From: Proales similis
Taxonomy: Eukaryota > Rotifera > Eurotatoria > Ploima > Proalidae
NCBI GenBank assembly: GCA_019059635.1
Contig: JAGVRJ010000011.1
Coordinates: 186,001 to 250,000, forward strand
Reading direction: 5' to 3'
Length of the DNA stretch: 64,000 nt
The notes under the pieces were generated by a model that worked only from the letters and a program-made list of their open reading frames with translations, had not been told where the DNA came from and searched no databases. Both the position numbers and the translations under genes were made by a program. Shown one piece after another: positions 1-9,800 of the stretch; positions within the stretch are counted from its first letter, which is position 1, and each line of letters begins with the position of its first letter.

Positions 1-219
1 GACTGCTTGAGTCCAGTGGCCAGCTGGCAGACGCCCGTGGTTGAGTTCGAGCGCGCTCCCACAGACACAATCCTGTACACTCTGTGCGAAGGTGTTAACG
101 AGCTGCTGCTATTCGGTGGAATGGAGCTCGAATCCCCCCTGATGTACGCTAAGCCAAGCTGTAACTATCTCAAGCATAAAATAAGCCAAAAACTTTTTAT
201 TCTGAGCGCGTCAGAGTAG
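1..219 (+). CDS. C-terminal fragment, kelch-repeat-like protein
   Basis: An open frame enters from the left edge and ends with TAG at 217-219, giving 72 residues. The only recognisable signal is a kelch-blade-like stretch (NELLLFGGMELESP: hydrophobic strand, then a glycine pair). A Trp and a short beta-rich segment precede it. The last part (KHKISQKLFILSASE) is basic and has no domain I know. A kelch-type beta-propeller protein would explain it, but one blade is thin evidence and the family member cannot be chosen. The upstream exons are outside the window. Confidence 0.4.
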   Translation, partial: DCLSPVASWQTPVVEFERAPTDTILYTLCEGVNELLLFGGMELESPLMYAKPSCNYLKHKISQKLFILSASE

Positions 220-468
220 CCGCCACATATCCAGCCAGTTCTTGATCTCCGAAATAATAAATCGTTTTAGTTCATTCAAAATAGGCACGTTCAGCTTGCT
301 TGTCTTGTTCTTGTTCAACTGCGACTATTGAATAAAAGGGGCCAGGAGGGGACTGCGCGAAAGGCAACAAAGACTTGCAACGAGCAATTTGCTCTGTGCG
401 CATGCTTGCAAGTCAAACTTGAATTGAAAAAGATAGCTTGTGCTTTGATAAATAGGAAACAACAAAAC

Positions 469-1300
469 ATGGCAAAGGTAAATAAATAAAACGCCAAATA
501 GTTCGACCGGCAGCAGCCTAATTTTTGCTTTGCCAAGTCAAAAGTGAGCCGAGAAGACGACGAAAAGTAACTCTATTCGAATAGCCTAGTGGGTCGCAAT
601 TTCAAAATGTAAAAAGGCCCAAAGAGCTGAGCGCCAAAAAGCCGGTCAAAACCTTCCGCAACATATTCAAGGTGCCGAAAAGGGAGACGATTGATCCTCG
701 ATTCAGCGCTGCGTTCGGCGACTACAGGCCAGAAGTATTTAGAAAGCAGTACGGTTTCCTAAACGACATGCGCAAGCAAGAGAAAGAGGTAGGTGCGACT
801 GAGCAAGCGCTTGAACAGTCAGAAGCTTCACGTTTCAAAGATGCTGACCGAAGAGCTGAAAAAGACGAACGCAGAAGAGGTGGAGAAGAAGGCCAAAATG
901 AAAGCAGCTCTAACACGAATAGTAAATTAGACGTGAATACCACCGACCTGAGCAAGACTGAGCCACTTTATCTGGTTGCAGAAGCAGCAGATAAAATCGT
1001 TCGAAGAAAACGAAAAGAAGGAAGAGAGCAAGCAAGCGCTCAAAAAACAGACAAATGAAGAGGCCAAACAAGGCCAGCGTCCTTACTTTCTGACCAAATG
1101 TAAGCAAGTCTGTCTCGCTAACTCATTTGCTCGTGTCATTAAATAAACTGAAATTAGCGGACCAGAAAATGCTGCAGCTGGCCGAGAAGTACAAAGAGCT
1201 GAAAAAGAGCGGCAAAACGGAAAAGTATTTGGCCAAGCTGCGCAAGAAGCAGTTGAGCCGAGACAGAAAAAAAATCGACTTTTTGAATAAAAAAGATTAA
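469..1300 (+). CDS. RRP36: rRNA-processing protein RRP36
   Basis: Nucleolar protein of early 90S pre-ribosome assembly and 18S rRNA maturation. Proposed exons are 469-477, 585-788, 841-921, 982-1099 and 1158-1300 (184 aa). The family blocks appear in order: RPKELSAKKPV, DPRFSAAFGDYRPEVF followed by YGFLNDMRKQEKE, a Lys/Glu helix, GQRPYFLTK, then LAEKYKELKKSGK and a basic tail. Splices at 789/840, 922/981 and 1100/1157 restore the frame exactly and are well supported. The first exon (Met-Ala-Lys only, intron 478-584) is the simplest solution but is weak. It is shorter than vertebrate RRP36 because the variable N-terminus is missing or very short. A 3' piece of this gene recurs near 1900 and 4330, fused to a piece of the KY gene. 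An AATAAA at 1286 lies just before the stop. Confidence 0.85.
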
Positions 1301-1800
1301 AACTTGACAGAAAAGCTAATTGTCTAGGCCAAGAGCGAGACTTGACAGGAGAAGAGGAGGAATAAACGAGTCTTGTAATCAAGTAAAACGGGTCAGCTGC
1401 AATAAGAAGATAAAACTGTAAGAATGAGAATTCAAATTGGAATGGATTCAAATGCTTATCTAGAACAGCGGCAATTCATACTGGCATTATTTCTGATTCA
1501 TCCGCTTGAAAGAATTCTAATTTATGAAAAAGAAGCAATCAAAGACAATGAAAGTGATAAAGAAAGCCCAAAGAGTTGCAGAGCTGCAAATATTGTGAAG
1601 CCTCTTTTAGTAATGGGCTATAGGGGCCAACCTAAAAGTGAATGAAAAATTAGGCAAAATTTTTTGAACCAAATTCAGTGGCGCGGAAATCTAAAACACC
1701 TGGCAAGGCATAGAGAAGAGCACGAAACGTCAACGATCATCTATCAATCAAAGGAGGTGTAATTTTTACTAAAAAAAAAAACTGAGTGAACCTTTAAAAA
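1301..1800. other. intergenic, no gene seen
   Basis: About 500 bases between RRP36 and the first duplication scar. A 73-residue plus-strand reading frame (1424-1645) has no recognisable motif. A short poly(A) run lies at 1772-1780. If the tandem duplication described in the findings is right, one unit may have been lost from this place. Confidence 0.4.
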
Positions 1801-2020
1801 AGGTAGCAAATGCCGGGCGAGAAGCTAAAAGCGAAAGGGAAGCCAGCACAGCCCTGGCGTCTGACAGCAAGGTCGCTCTTAAAGGAGCTGGACTCAAAGT
1901 GGCCTTACTTTCTTACCAAATCTAAGCAAGTCTGTCTCGCTTGGTCATGTGCTTATTTTATTGAATCATCTGAAGTTTAAGGATCAGAAAATCCTTATCT
2001 TTAAAAACAACCGCGATACG
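1801..2020 (+). pseudogene. chimeric scar 1: KY-gene exon piece fused to RRP36 3' piece
   Basis: Bases about 1829-1895 match exon 1 of the KY gene (the region around 7490-7550). From about 1905 the sequence matches the end of RRP36 exon 4, its intron and the start of exon 5 (1081-1170). The splice donor is changed from AATGTAAG to AATCTAAG, so the RRP36 part cannot splice normally, and the KY frame is degraded. Order and orientation are what a tandem duplication junction predicts. It is more decayed than scar 2 at 4040-4440, but both share the same junction bases, so they descend from one event. Confidence 0.7.
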
Positions 2021-2168
2021 CCCTGTATTTTCTTTCGTTCGTCTGTTTGAGAAATGATCTTATTTATTAAAAAGCGAAACTTGAAAATAAATTCGGCTAT
2101 AAAAACGATAAAAGCAATTATTAGGAGTTGTCCATGAAAGTTGAAGCCAGACTAGGTTTGATAATTAA

Positions 2169-2306
2169 ATGGGTAGTGGAAAAGCGGCCAATCAGAAAGT
2201 TAAAGTGAAAGCCCAGACGAAATTATTGAAGACGAAGTTTAGTCAGCCGAAAAGATCTTTTAAGCTGCGCGATGAGCAGAGCACAATAGAACGTCGATTA
2301 TTATAA
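2169..2306 (+). other. small basic ORF, copy 1 (45 codons)
   Basis: ATG at 2169 opens a lysine-rich 45-residue frame (starts MGSGKAANQKVKVKAQTK) that ends with TAA at 2304-2306. The same frame exists in the second duplicated unit at 4594, with conserved residues including LRDEQS and IERRL. It lies about 120 bases upstream of the GalNAc-transferase start in each unit. It may be a small gene, an upstream ORF, or a remnant of an exon. I do not recognise the protein. Confidence 0.2.
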
Positions 2307-2427
2307 ATAAATAAAAGCAGCTGAAAATCTTTGGGAAAAACTTTAATTATATCTTAGAAAAAAAGTTATCATGAGCTTGACAAATTAGTAGGATAGAGAG
2401 AAAAGAAACAAGATCAACAAATAAAAA

Positions 2428-3876
2428 ATGAGCTTTTCGAGAAAATTATTGTTTTTAAGACCAAACGGGACGAAATTGCTAGTATTATCAGTTTTTGCTT
2501 TCCTGCTCTTACACCAAGTGGCGATAAAGCAAGAAAATTGGAAGGCTGAAAGGGAATGGAGCGAGCAACATCTCCAACGAGTCAAACAAGATCAAGACCG
2601 AACTAAACGAGAATATGCTGAATGCCAAGATTATAAACAAAAGTTAATTGAGCAATTAAATTCAATCGAAAAAGCGAAGCGCACACACAAATCGCTGGAA
2701 TTAACTATTCATTCGACCGTGCCAAGCGAGTCTTTAATCTTTTCAGCATTTACAGACAAATTTATATTCGATCCGCCATCGGATATCTATGGACGACTTG
2801 TAGTCACACTTGAAGGACCGCTTGCAGATCACTTTTCGGCCATCATCAGCTCGGCCAAAGAGAGCCTAGAGGCGACCAATTCTTATAAATTCTCGTTTCT
2901 GATGGGCTTCTTCGTCTCTGACATCATGCGCGGCAGGTTCTACAAGCTCTTGTTCATACAAAACGGAGAGTGCTGCGCGCAGGTGGACATGAGGCCCCAA
3001 GACTCCAATGAGCCGACCTTCAGGTTGCAGCCACAGCTCGCTCAGCAGAAAAGCAGCTTTCAGCATCAATTGCGAATCATAGTTCCGGCCAGCGCAGACC
3101 GCCTCCAACAACTCAAGGTGTTTCTCAGCCACTTCGAGGCCGTAAGGGCGCCCAGCTGGGTCCGACTCACGATCGTGTTCAACTTCAACGAGCACCAGCA
3201 AGCAGATTTCGAAAAGGCCCAAACGCTAGTCTCGGACATGCTCCAAAGGACTAGGGCAGCGCCCGACAGCGTCCTGCTCATCAAAGACACGAAACCCTTT
3301 TCACGCGCCCGCCTCAGACAAGTCGGAGTGGCCAATTCAAGCTACTCCAACGAGGTGCTGTTCCTCTGCGATGTGGACGTTTCTTTTGACGCCACATTCC
3401 TCGATGTGTGTCGATCGAGCGTCGACAAGGGCCGCCAGGTCTTTTTCCCCATCTTGTTCAGTTTGTACAACCCCAAGTTCGGACAGGTGCATCCTGATCG
3501 GGCGAGCGATCGAGAAGAGGAAATCGCGTTCAGTGAGCTGAAAGTTGGCACTGATTACGGGTACTGGCGTAAATACGGCTACGGAATGGCCTGCTTGTAC
3601 CGTCAGGACTTTGAGCAAGTGTCTGGCTTCGGTAATTTCGTCAACGTCAGTGAATGGGGTGGAGAGGATGTCGAGCTCTACAAACGATTTGTTAAGAGTC
3701 CATCCTTCTCGGTATTGAGGGCAGTCACACCGGGACTGTTCCATCGCTATCATGGCAAGTCATGCGATGGACTTGAGGGAAAGCCGAGGACGGACTGTTT
3801 CCAAGTGATGTTGGGAAACGAGGCCTCTTTCAGACAACTTGGCCTATTCTATCTCAAACAAACCGGAAAAGTGTGA
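2428..3876 (+). CDS. chondroitin sulfate N-acetylgalactosaminyltransferase, copy 1
   Basis: Golgi type II membrane enzyme of the CSGALNACT family. It adds the first GalNAc to the glycosaminoglycan linkage tetrasaccharide and may extend chondroitin chains. The CDS is a single exon of 482 aa. A short cytoplasmic tail and a signal anchor (about residues 13-31) are followed by a coiled-coil stem (to about 85) and the catalytic domain. Visible marks are the DVDVSF metal-binding DxD motif (about residue 315), the conserved Cys pair near it, the GYGMACLYR stretch, and WGGEDVELY near the C-terminus, which is typical of GT7-type beta-GalNAc transferases. The ATG at 2428 aligns with that of copy 2. The paralogue at 4860 is almost identical through the catalytic core but diverges in stem and tail, so both are probably active with possibly different partners. 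Confidence 0.87.
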   Translation: MSFSRKLLFLRPNGTKLLVLSVFAFLLLHQVAIKQENWKAEREWSEQHLQRVKQDQDRTKREYAECQDYKQKLIEQLNSIEKAKRTHKSLELTIHSTVPSESLIFSAFTDKFIFDPPSDIYGRLVVTLEGPLADHFSAIISSAKESLEATNSYKFSFLMGFFVSDIMRGRFYKLLFIQNGECCAQVDMRPQDSNEPTFRLQPQLAQQKSSFQHQLRIIVPASADRLQQLKVFLSHFEAVRAPSWVRLTIVFNFNEHQQADFEKAQTLVSDMLQRTRAAPDSVLLIKDTKPFSRARLRQVGVANSSYSNEVLFLCDVDVSFDATFLDVCRSSVDKGRQVFFPILFSLYNPKFGQVHPDRASDREEEIAFSELKVGTDYGYWRKYGYGMACLYRQDFEQVSGFGNFVNVSEWGGEDVELYKRFVKSPSFSVLRAVTPGLFHRYHGKSCDGLEGKPRTDCFQVMLGNEASFRQLGLFYLKQTGKV

Positions 3877-4039
3877 GCGCTGACAAAGCATCCTTCTTTA
3901 ACTTTAATTAAGTTTTTTTTATGTTTCTTAAGGATCTAATACGCTTGGTTAAGTGGTTGTTTCTTAATCTTAATTTCATATAAAATTAACTGAAAATTCT
4001 TTTCAAATGTTTTGGATTTTGGGAAGAGACCTCATGAAT

Positions 4040-4440
4040 GCGTAGGCATACACACAAAGCAGGCGCCCGTGTCGTTCGGAAGCAATGAGCGAGACAAGCG
4101 AGACGAGCAAGCCGAGCCGATCAAAGTCAGAGGGCAGGAAAAAGAACAGCTTCGCCGACGACGACGGCACCGGCGAGTACTATCTCAGAGGCGGTAGTGA
4201 CGACATGCTCAATCGAATCGGGAGCGGCGGTGTTGAGCATCGAGAGCTGGCGAAAAGCGAAAGCGAAGCCAGCACAGTCCTGGCGTCTGACAGCAAGGCC
4301 GCTCTGAAAGCAGCTCGCCTCAAAGTGTCCTTACTTTCTTACCAAATCTAAGCAAGTCTGTTCAGCTCACTCATGTGCTTACTTCATTGAATGAACTAAA
4401 GTTTGAGAAGGAGAAAATGCTTATCTTTAAAAACAACGGC
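4040..4440 (+). pseudogene. chimeric scar 2: KY-gene exon piece fused to RRP36 3' piece
   Basis: About 4045-4062 matches KY exon 1 near 7137-7165, then an internal stretch is missing. From 4073 it matches 7305-7548 nearly base for base; the frame from 4085 (MSETSETSKPSRSKSEGRKK) is the KY N-terminal region. After CTGAAAGCAGCT the match stops and RRP36-like sequence begins (TTACTTTCTTACCAAATCTAAGC, compare 1083-1105), continuing over the old RRP36 intron and exon 5 start to about 4430. The fused frame closes at 4349-4351. It has no KY catalytic-type domain and cannot make either protein. Confidence 0.8.
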
Positions 4441-4593
4441 GATACGCTCTGTATTATCTCTGGTCCATCTGTTTGAGAAATGATCTTATTTATTTAAAAG
4501 CGAAACTTGAAAATAAATTCGGCTATTAAAACGAAGAAGAAAACTATTGAGTTTTACATGAAAAGCTGGAGCCAGACTAGGTTTTATAATTAA

Positions 4594-4812
4594 ATGGGAA
4601 GGGGAAAAGTGACCAATCAGAAAGTTAAAGAGAAAGCCCAGACGAAATTATTGAAGAAGAAGCTCAGTCAGCCGAAAAGTTGTTTTAAGCTGCGCGATGA
4701 GCAAAGCGCCATAGAACGTCGATTATTTTCAATAAATAAAAGAAGCTCAAAATTTTTGGGAAAAACTTTAATTATATCTAAGAAAAAAAGGAAATATTGG
4801 CTACGCAAATGA
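4594..4812 (+). other. small basic ORF, copy 2 (72 codons)
   Basis: ATG at 4594 begins a Lys/Arg-rich 72-residue frame (MGRGKVTNQKVKEKAQTK...) that is collinear with the frame at 2169. Here it is longer because copy 1 has a stop after the shared 43 residues. Its end comes shortly before the GalNAc-transferase start at 4860. The length, high lysine content and lack of a known motif leave function open. It is more likely an upstream ORF or an exon remnant than an independent gene. Confidence 0.25.
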
Positions 4813-4859
4813 GAGATAAAGAGAGAGGGAGAGAAGAAACAAGACCAAATAACAAAAAA

Positions 4860-6308
4860 ATGAGTTATTGGAGAAAATTATTGTTTTTAAGACCAAACGG
4901 GACGAAATTGCTCGTATTTTTAGTTTTTGCTTTCCTGCTCTTGTACGAAGTGACGATAAAGCAAGAAAATTGGAAGGCTGAAAGGGAATGGAGCGAGCAA
5001 CATCTCGAACGGATCAAACAAGAACTAGATCAATCTAAACGAGAATGTGCTCAATGCCAAGTCTATAAACAAAAGTTAATTGAGCCATTGGATTCAATCG
5101 AAAAAGCGAAGCGCACAGACCAATCGCTGGAATTTATTATTCATTCAACCGTGCCTAGCGAGTCTTTAATCTTTTCAGCATTCACAGAGGAATACTTATT
5201 CGATCCGCCATCAGATATCAATGGACGACTTGTAGTCACACTTGAAGGACCGCTTGCAGATCACTTTTCGGCCATCATCAGCTCGGCCAAAGAGAGCCTA
5301 GAGGCGACCAATTCTTATAAATTCTCGTTTCTGATGGGCTTCTTCGTCTCTGACATCATGCGCGGCAGGTTCTACAAGCTCTTGTTCATACAAAACGGAG
5401 AGTGCTGCGCGGAGGTGGACATGAGGCCCCAAGACTCCAATGAGCCGACCTTCAGGTTGCAGACACAGCTCGCTCAGCAGAAAAGCAGCTTTCAGCATCA
5501 ATTGCGAATCATAGTCCCGGCCAGCGCAGACCGCCTCCAACAACTCAAGGTGTTTCTCAGCCACTTCGAGGCCGTAAGGGCGCCCAGCTGGGTCCGACTC
5601 ACGATCGTGTTCAACCTGAACGAGCACCAGCAAGCAGATTTCGAAAAGGCCCAAACGCTAGTCTCGGACATGCTCCAAAGGACAAGGGCAGCGCCCGACA
5701 GCGTCCTGCTCATCAAAGACACGAAACCCTTTTCACGCGCCCGCCTCAGACAAGTCGGAGTGGCCAATTCAAGCTACTCCAACGAGGTGCTGTTCCTCTG
5801 CGATGTGGACGTTTCTTTTGACGCCACATTCCTCGATGTGTGTCGATCGAGCGTCGACAAGGGCCGCCAGGTCTTTTTCCCCATCTTGTTCAGTTTGTAC
5901 AACCCCAAGTTCGGACAGGTGCATCCTGATCGGGCGAGCGATCGAGAAGAGGAAATCGCGTTCAGTGAGCTGAAAGTTGGCACTGATTACGGGTACTGGC
6001 GTAAGTACGGCTATGGGATGGCCTGCTTGTACCGTCAGGACTTTGAGCAAGTGTCTGGCTTCGGTCATTTCGTCAACACCACCGATTGGGGTGGAGAGGA
6101 CGTCGAGCTTTACAACCGATTTTTTAAGAGTCCATCCTATACGGTATTGAGGGCAGTCACGCCGGGACTTTTCCATCGCTATCATGGCAAGTCATGCGAC
6201 GGCCTTGCAGGAACAGCAAGGTCGAACTGTTTCCAAGTGATGTTGAGAAGCGAGGCCTCTTGCAGACAACTTGGTCTATTCTATCTCAAAAAGACCGGAC
6301 AACTGTGA
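4860..6308 (+). CDS. chondroitin sulfate N-acetylgalactosaminyltransferase, copy 2
   Basis: Tandem paralogue of the gene at 2428: the same 482-residue length and the same single-exon structure. It has a signal anchor, a charged coiled-coil stem, the DVDVSF metal-binding motif and WGGEDVELY. I start it at ATG 4860, which aligns with copy 1; the open frame continues upstream to a TTG at 4797, but that part is purine-rich and not conserved. Differences from copy 1 cluster in the stem (residues about 35-125) and the last 80 residues (for example NTTDWGGED against NVSEWGGED, creating a different N-glycosylation site). The core between is nearly identical at the base level. The family catalyses transfer of GalNAc from UDP-GalNAc in chondroitin synthesis. 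Confidence 0.87.
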   Translation: MSYWRKLLFLRPNGTKLLVFLVFAFLLLYEVTIKQENWKAEREWSEQHLERIKQELDQSKRECAQCQVYKQKLIEPLDSIEKAKRTDQSLEFIIHSTVPSESLIFSAFTEEYLFDPPSDINGRLVVTLEGPLADHFSAIISSAKESLEATNSYKFSFLMGFFVSDIMRGRFYKLLFIQNGECCAEVDMRPQDSNEPTFRLQTQLAQQKSSFQHQLRIIVPASADRLQQLKVFLSHFEAVRAPSWVRLTIVFNLNEHQQADFEKAQTLVSDMLQRTRAAPDSVLLIKDTKPFSRARLRQVGVANSSYSNEVLFLCDVDVSFDATFLDVCRSSVDKGRQVFFPILFSLYNPKFGQVHPDRASDREEEIAFSELKVGTDYGYWRKYGYGMACLYRQDFEQVSGFGHFVNTTDWGGEDVELYNRFFKSPSYTVLRAVTPGLFHRYHGKSCDGLAGTARSNCFQVMLRSEASCRQLGLFYLKKTGQL

Positions 6309-6856
6309 GCATCATCCTTGACCATCTGAAACTGTGATCAGGTGTGGCTTCTCTTGCAATTCAAACTTGAAGTTGCTTTGCAATTTGATTCTCATCCTTT
6401 TCAATTGTGCTTCAAAATCTTTTTCTTTTCTTCGTTTATTTAGTCTAGCGAGCGTCGAAATAAACTTATTGGTCGATTTAGCCCGCAGGCATTTTCAGTT
6501 GGCGTTGTCGATTATTTAAAAAAATAGAGCATTTATTTGACGTGGTAGATTTCGCCACTCGTCCGTCAGGCTGACTCTGAGCCTGTATGCGTGACCACTT
6601 GCATTATTGTTATTTATTTTAAGCTTCTCTCTCTCTCTCTCTTCTTTGATTTGCTCCCTTTCGAGTCTGTATCGCTAGTCATCGCATCTCTCCAAAAAAA
6701 AAAGGATTTTCATTATCTGGTTTGGTGTTTAAGATGAGTTAATTGGCAACTGGGCGCCGGGGGCGAGTTGGCCCCGCAGGTGTGTGCGCAAATAACTTCG
6801 AGCCGGACAGAGTCGAACTAGGGTAGCTTGACACGTCGACATGCGCCTGTGAAGAC
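6309..6856. other. intergenic with CT repeat
   Basis: About 550 bases between the second GalNAc-transferase and the KY gene. It holds a (CT)n run at 6623-6642 and probably the 5' leader of the KY gene. No coding feature is visible. Confidence 0.5.
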
Positions 6857-9800
6857 ATGGTGGTCAGCGTGTCTGTCGAGCAGCCGGCCTATTTCTACAA
6901 TGCGTCTAAATCCAATCGACAAATGTTCGTAGACAAGTCGACTCATGCGTCAAAACAAACCAGTGCAGCTGGTCAGCCAATTGGTTATCAGACTCTGCCC
7001 AGCAAAATGGCCGAGCGAGGCTTAGGACCAGCAGCACAACTGTCCCATCCAATTCAGAGCCCACTTCAGCCACAGCAAATTCATGTTCACTTTCCAAATC
7101 CGGGCCTGCACAAAGCAGCAGCCCTCAACGGAGGCGGCATACAGACAAAGCAGGCGCCCGTGGTTCGAGTTATAGGCCGAAATGAAAATACGACGCCTGC
7201 GTATGCAACCATGGGCGCATTTGCATTTCAAGCGCCGAGGCCGCCTCCAGTGGCCACGCAAACGCTCATGCGACGACCGATGAGCGAGTTTGTGCGGCAC
7301 GAGAGTCGTTCGGAAGCAATGAGCGAGACAAGCGAGACGAGCAAGCCGAGCCGATCAAAGTCAGAGGGCAGGAAAAAGAGCAGCTTCGCCGACGACGACG
7401 GCACCGGCGAGTACTATCTCAGAGGCGGTAGTGACGACATGCTCAATCGAATCGGGAGCGGCGGTGTTGAGCATCGAGAGCTGGCGAAAAGCGAAAGCGA
7501 AGCCAGCACAGTCCTGGCGTCTGACAGCAAGGCCGCTCTGAAAGCAGCTGGCGTCAGCGGCAAGAAGACCGGAGTTCACTTTGATGAGAAGCTCGAAGTC
7601 TACGAAGTAAACAACCCTCACTATGGCCACGAGGCCAAAGTAGAAAAGCGCGAGCAGCGCAAGCGAAAAAAGGAAAAGCAAAAGGAAGAGGAGGTGATCG
7701 CCAAGTTGAAGCTCGAAATGAAAGGCAAAGTTCAAACTCGCAACATGCTCTTCTACCAGGTAGGTGCTCGAGACGCATCGGGCGAACGCATTCAGTTCAA
7801 ATTTGTGCAAGTTCTATGAGCGCACGCTGGTCTACAACGCGCTCAGCTTCTACGAGCAAGAGTTCTACCGCAACTCGGTGAGCAAGCTCCAGAGCAAGAT
7901 GAGAAGCAGCAAGCCGGACGAAAAGCTGCGCGACCAGCTGCTTCAGACAATTGAGAAAGACAACCAGCTTGTGGTGGAGCTCATCAGGCTTGTGAAGCGC
8001 GAGTACCAGAGTAAACTGGAGCCGTTCTGCATGCAATATCAAGTAAGCACTCTCTGAAATTTCTCTGCCCTGCGCGTCTGACTCTTGTCGCCGCTTGTCG
8101 TTTCAAGTGTCCGCCCGAAAAGCTCAACAGTGTGCCGGGCATGTACGCCATGATTCAGTCGAGCGCCAACAGCATCAATCTAATTCAACTGGTTCGTCAG
8201 CTTGTGCAAAAAGAGGCCAACAGTCCGTCGCCCTTTCGCAAGATATTGACCGGCTACGAGTCGAAAAGCGAACGATCCCTGGCGCCGCCCACTCAAGCCG
8301 CTCTACTCAAGCCGGGCGCAGAGCATCTAATAAGCAAGAACGAAAAGGCTGCCGTCGATCTGCACGTGCAAGAGATCAGCAACGCAGCGCCGTGCAAGAC
8401 TCTCACCGAGCTCATCTACAAGTTCAAGGAGGTCTGTACCAGTGACGTTCACCTTGTCAGGGCCATTTACAAATACGTGGTCTACACACAACTGCACGGC
8501 CTGAGGCGCAACGAGACGGGCGCGCTCATAATGCACAACTTCGACTTGGCCATCGAGAGCACCAACACCATCTTCTCGCGTCTGTGCAGCTTCGCCGGCA
8601 TCGAGAACAGATTCGTTCGCGGCCTGTGGAAAACGATCGGCCAAGAGCCCGGCGACAAGGTGGACCTCAAATCCATCTGGAACATGGTCAACTTGCAGAG
8701 TGGCTGGCGATTTGTGCAGCCGTCCTTCACTCCGGTCAAGTACTATGGCAAGACGGAGCTCGTCTACGAGGAGAGCGATTTCTACTTTCTGTCCGACCCG
8801 GACGCGCTCTCCTACGAGTTCTATCCGAACGAGAAGAGCTGGTCGCTGGGCGAGAGTGCGCCATTCAACGTCAAAGAGTTCGAACGGCGTCCCTTGCTCA
8901 CGCCTTACTTTCGAACTTTGAATTTAATGCTTGCAAGCGCCAATCTGAGCAGTGTGCACTCGCTGGACAAGGCCGACTTTCGTGTGGACATCAGATTCCC
9001 GCCTGAGCTGATCGATCAGTTGAATTTCAACTATCGCCTGATCAAGACAACGAGCTCGAACGCCGGCTTCTACTTTGTCAACGATCGCATGTCGGCGGCC
9101 AGCGGCTCTGTCGAGCTCAATCCCAACTTGTACGTGATTGCCGAGATGAGACTGGAGGAGAGCATTGTATCGTTTCGAATCAGCGGTCTGCCCGAGAGTG
9201 GCAGCTTTCATTTGACCATTTATGCCGAACAGCTCGACGACATCATGCAGCTGGTCAACTGTGGCCAAGAAAAGGCCGCGTGCCGGGCCAGAGCAGTGGC
9301 TGCGTTCAAAATAACAAACAACAAGCCGACGCCGTTTGAAGTGCCACCCAACCGCATAAGCGAGATCAGCGTGTTCGGCATGAACAATCTGATGCGCAAG
9401 CTGGGCCTCATCTGTCGCGATGTCAAGCATGGCACAGTCGGCGCCGACCGAGAGGGCCGCATCAATTTGGTGTTTGAAATGCTGCAGCCGCTTGACATCG
9501 AGGCCTATCTCTACAGCACCGACCTGTCGATTAGCCCCAAATGCCTTGAGCTCTGCATACTAAAGCGTGTTGTGCACAACTTTCTCATCTTGGTGATCGT
9601 GCCGCCGCATCCGGGCTTGTACGGTCTCGACCTTCACGCGGCCATCAGAGGCACTCACAGTCCATTGTTTCAGTCGCAGCTGCCGCCCGTCGGCAAATAT
9701 CTGATAAAATCGTATTTCCAAGTGCGGCCCATTTGTCAGTTCCCGCGCGGCGACAATCGAAGCTGGGGCCCGAAACAGCGCTTCTACGACCTCGGTCTGC

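Noticed and set aside
567-589. Possible 18-23 nt introns in RRP36 and a 25-nt intron in PGAP2
   Set aside because: Frame-compatible alternatives exist with normal 55-107 nt introns, and the other introns in the window are about 40-110 nt, so ultrashort introns are not needed.
1424-1645. 73-codon plus-strand ORF downstream of RRP36
   Set aside because: No motif, no paralogue in the second unit, and no splice partner; likely chance.
4797-4859. TTG start for GalNAc-transferase copy 2
   Set aside because: The ATG at 4860 aligns with copy 1 and gives the same length; the upstream 21 codons are not conserved.
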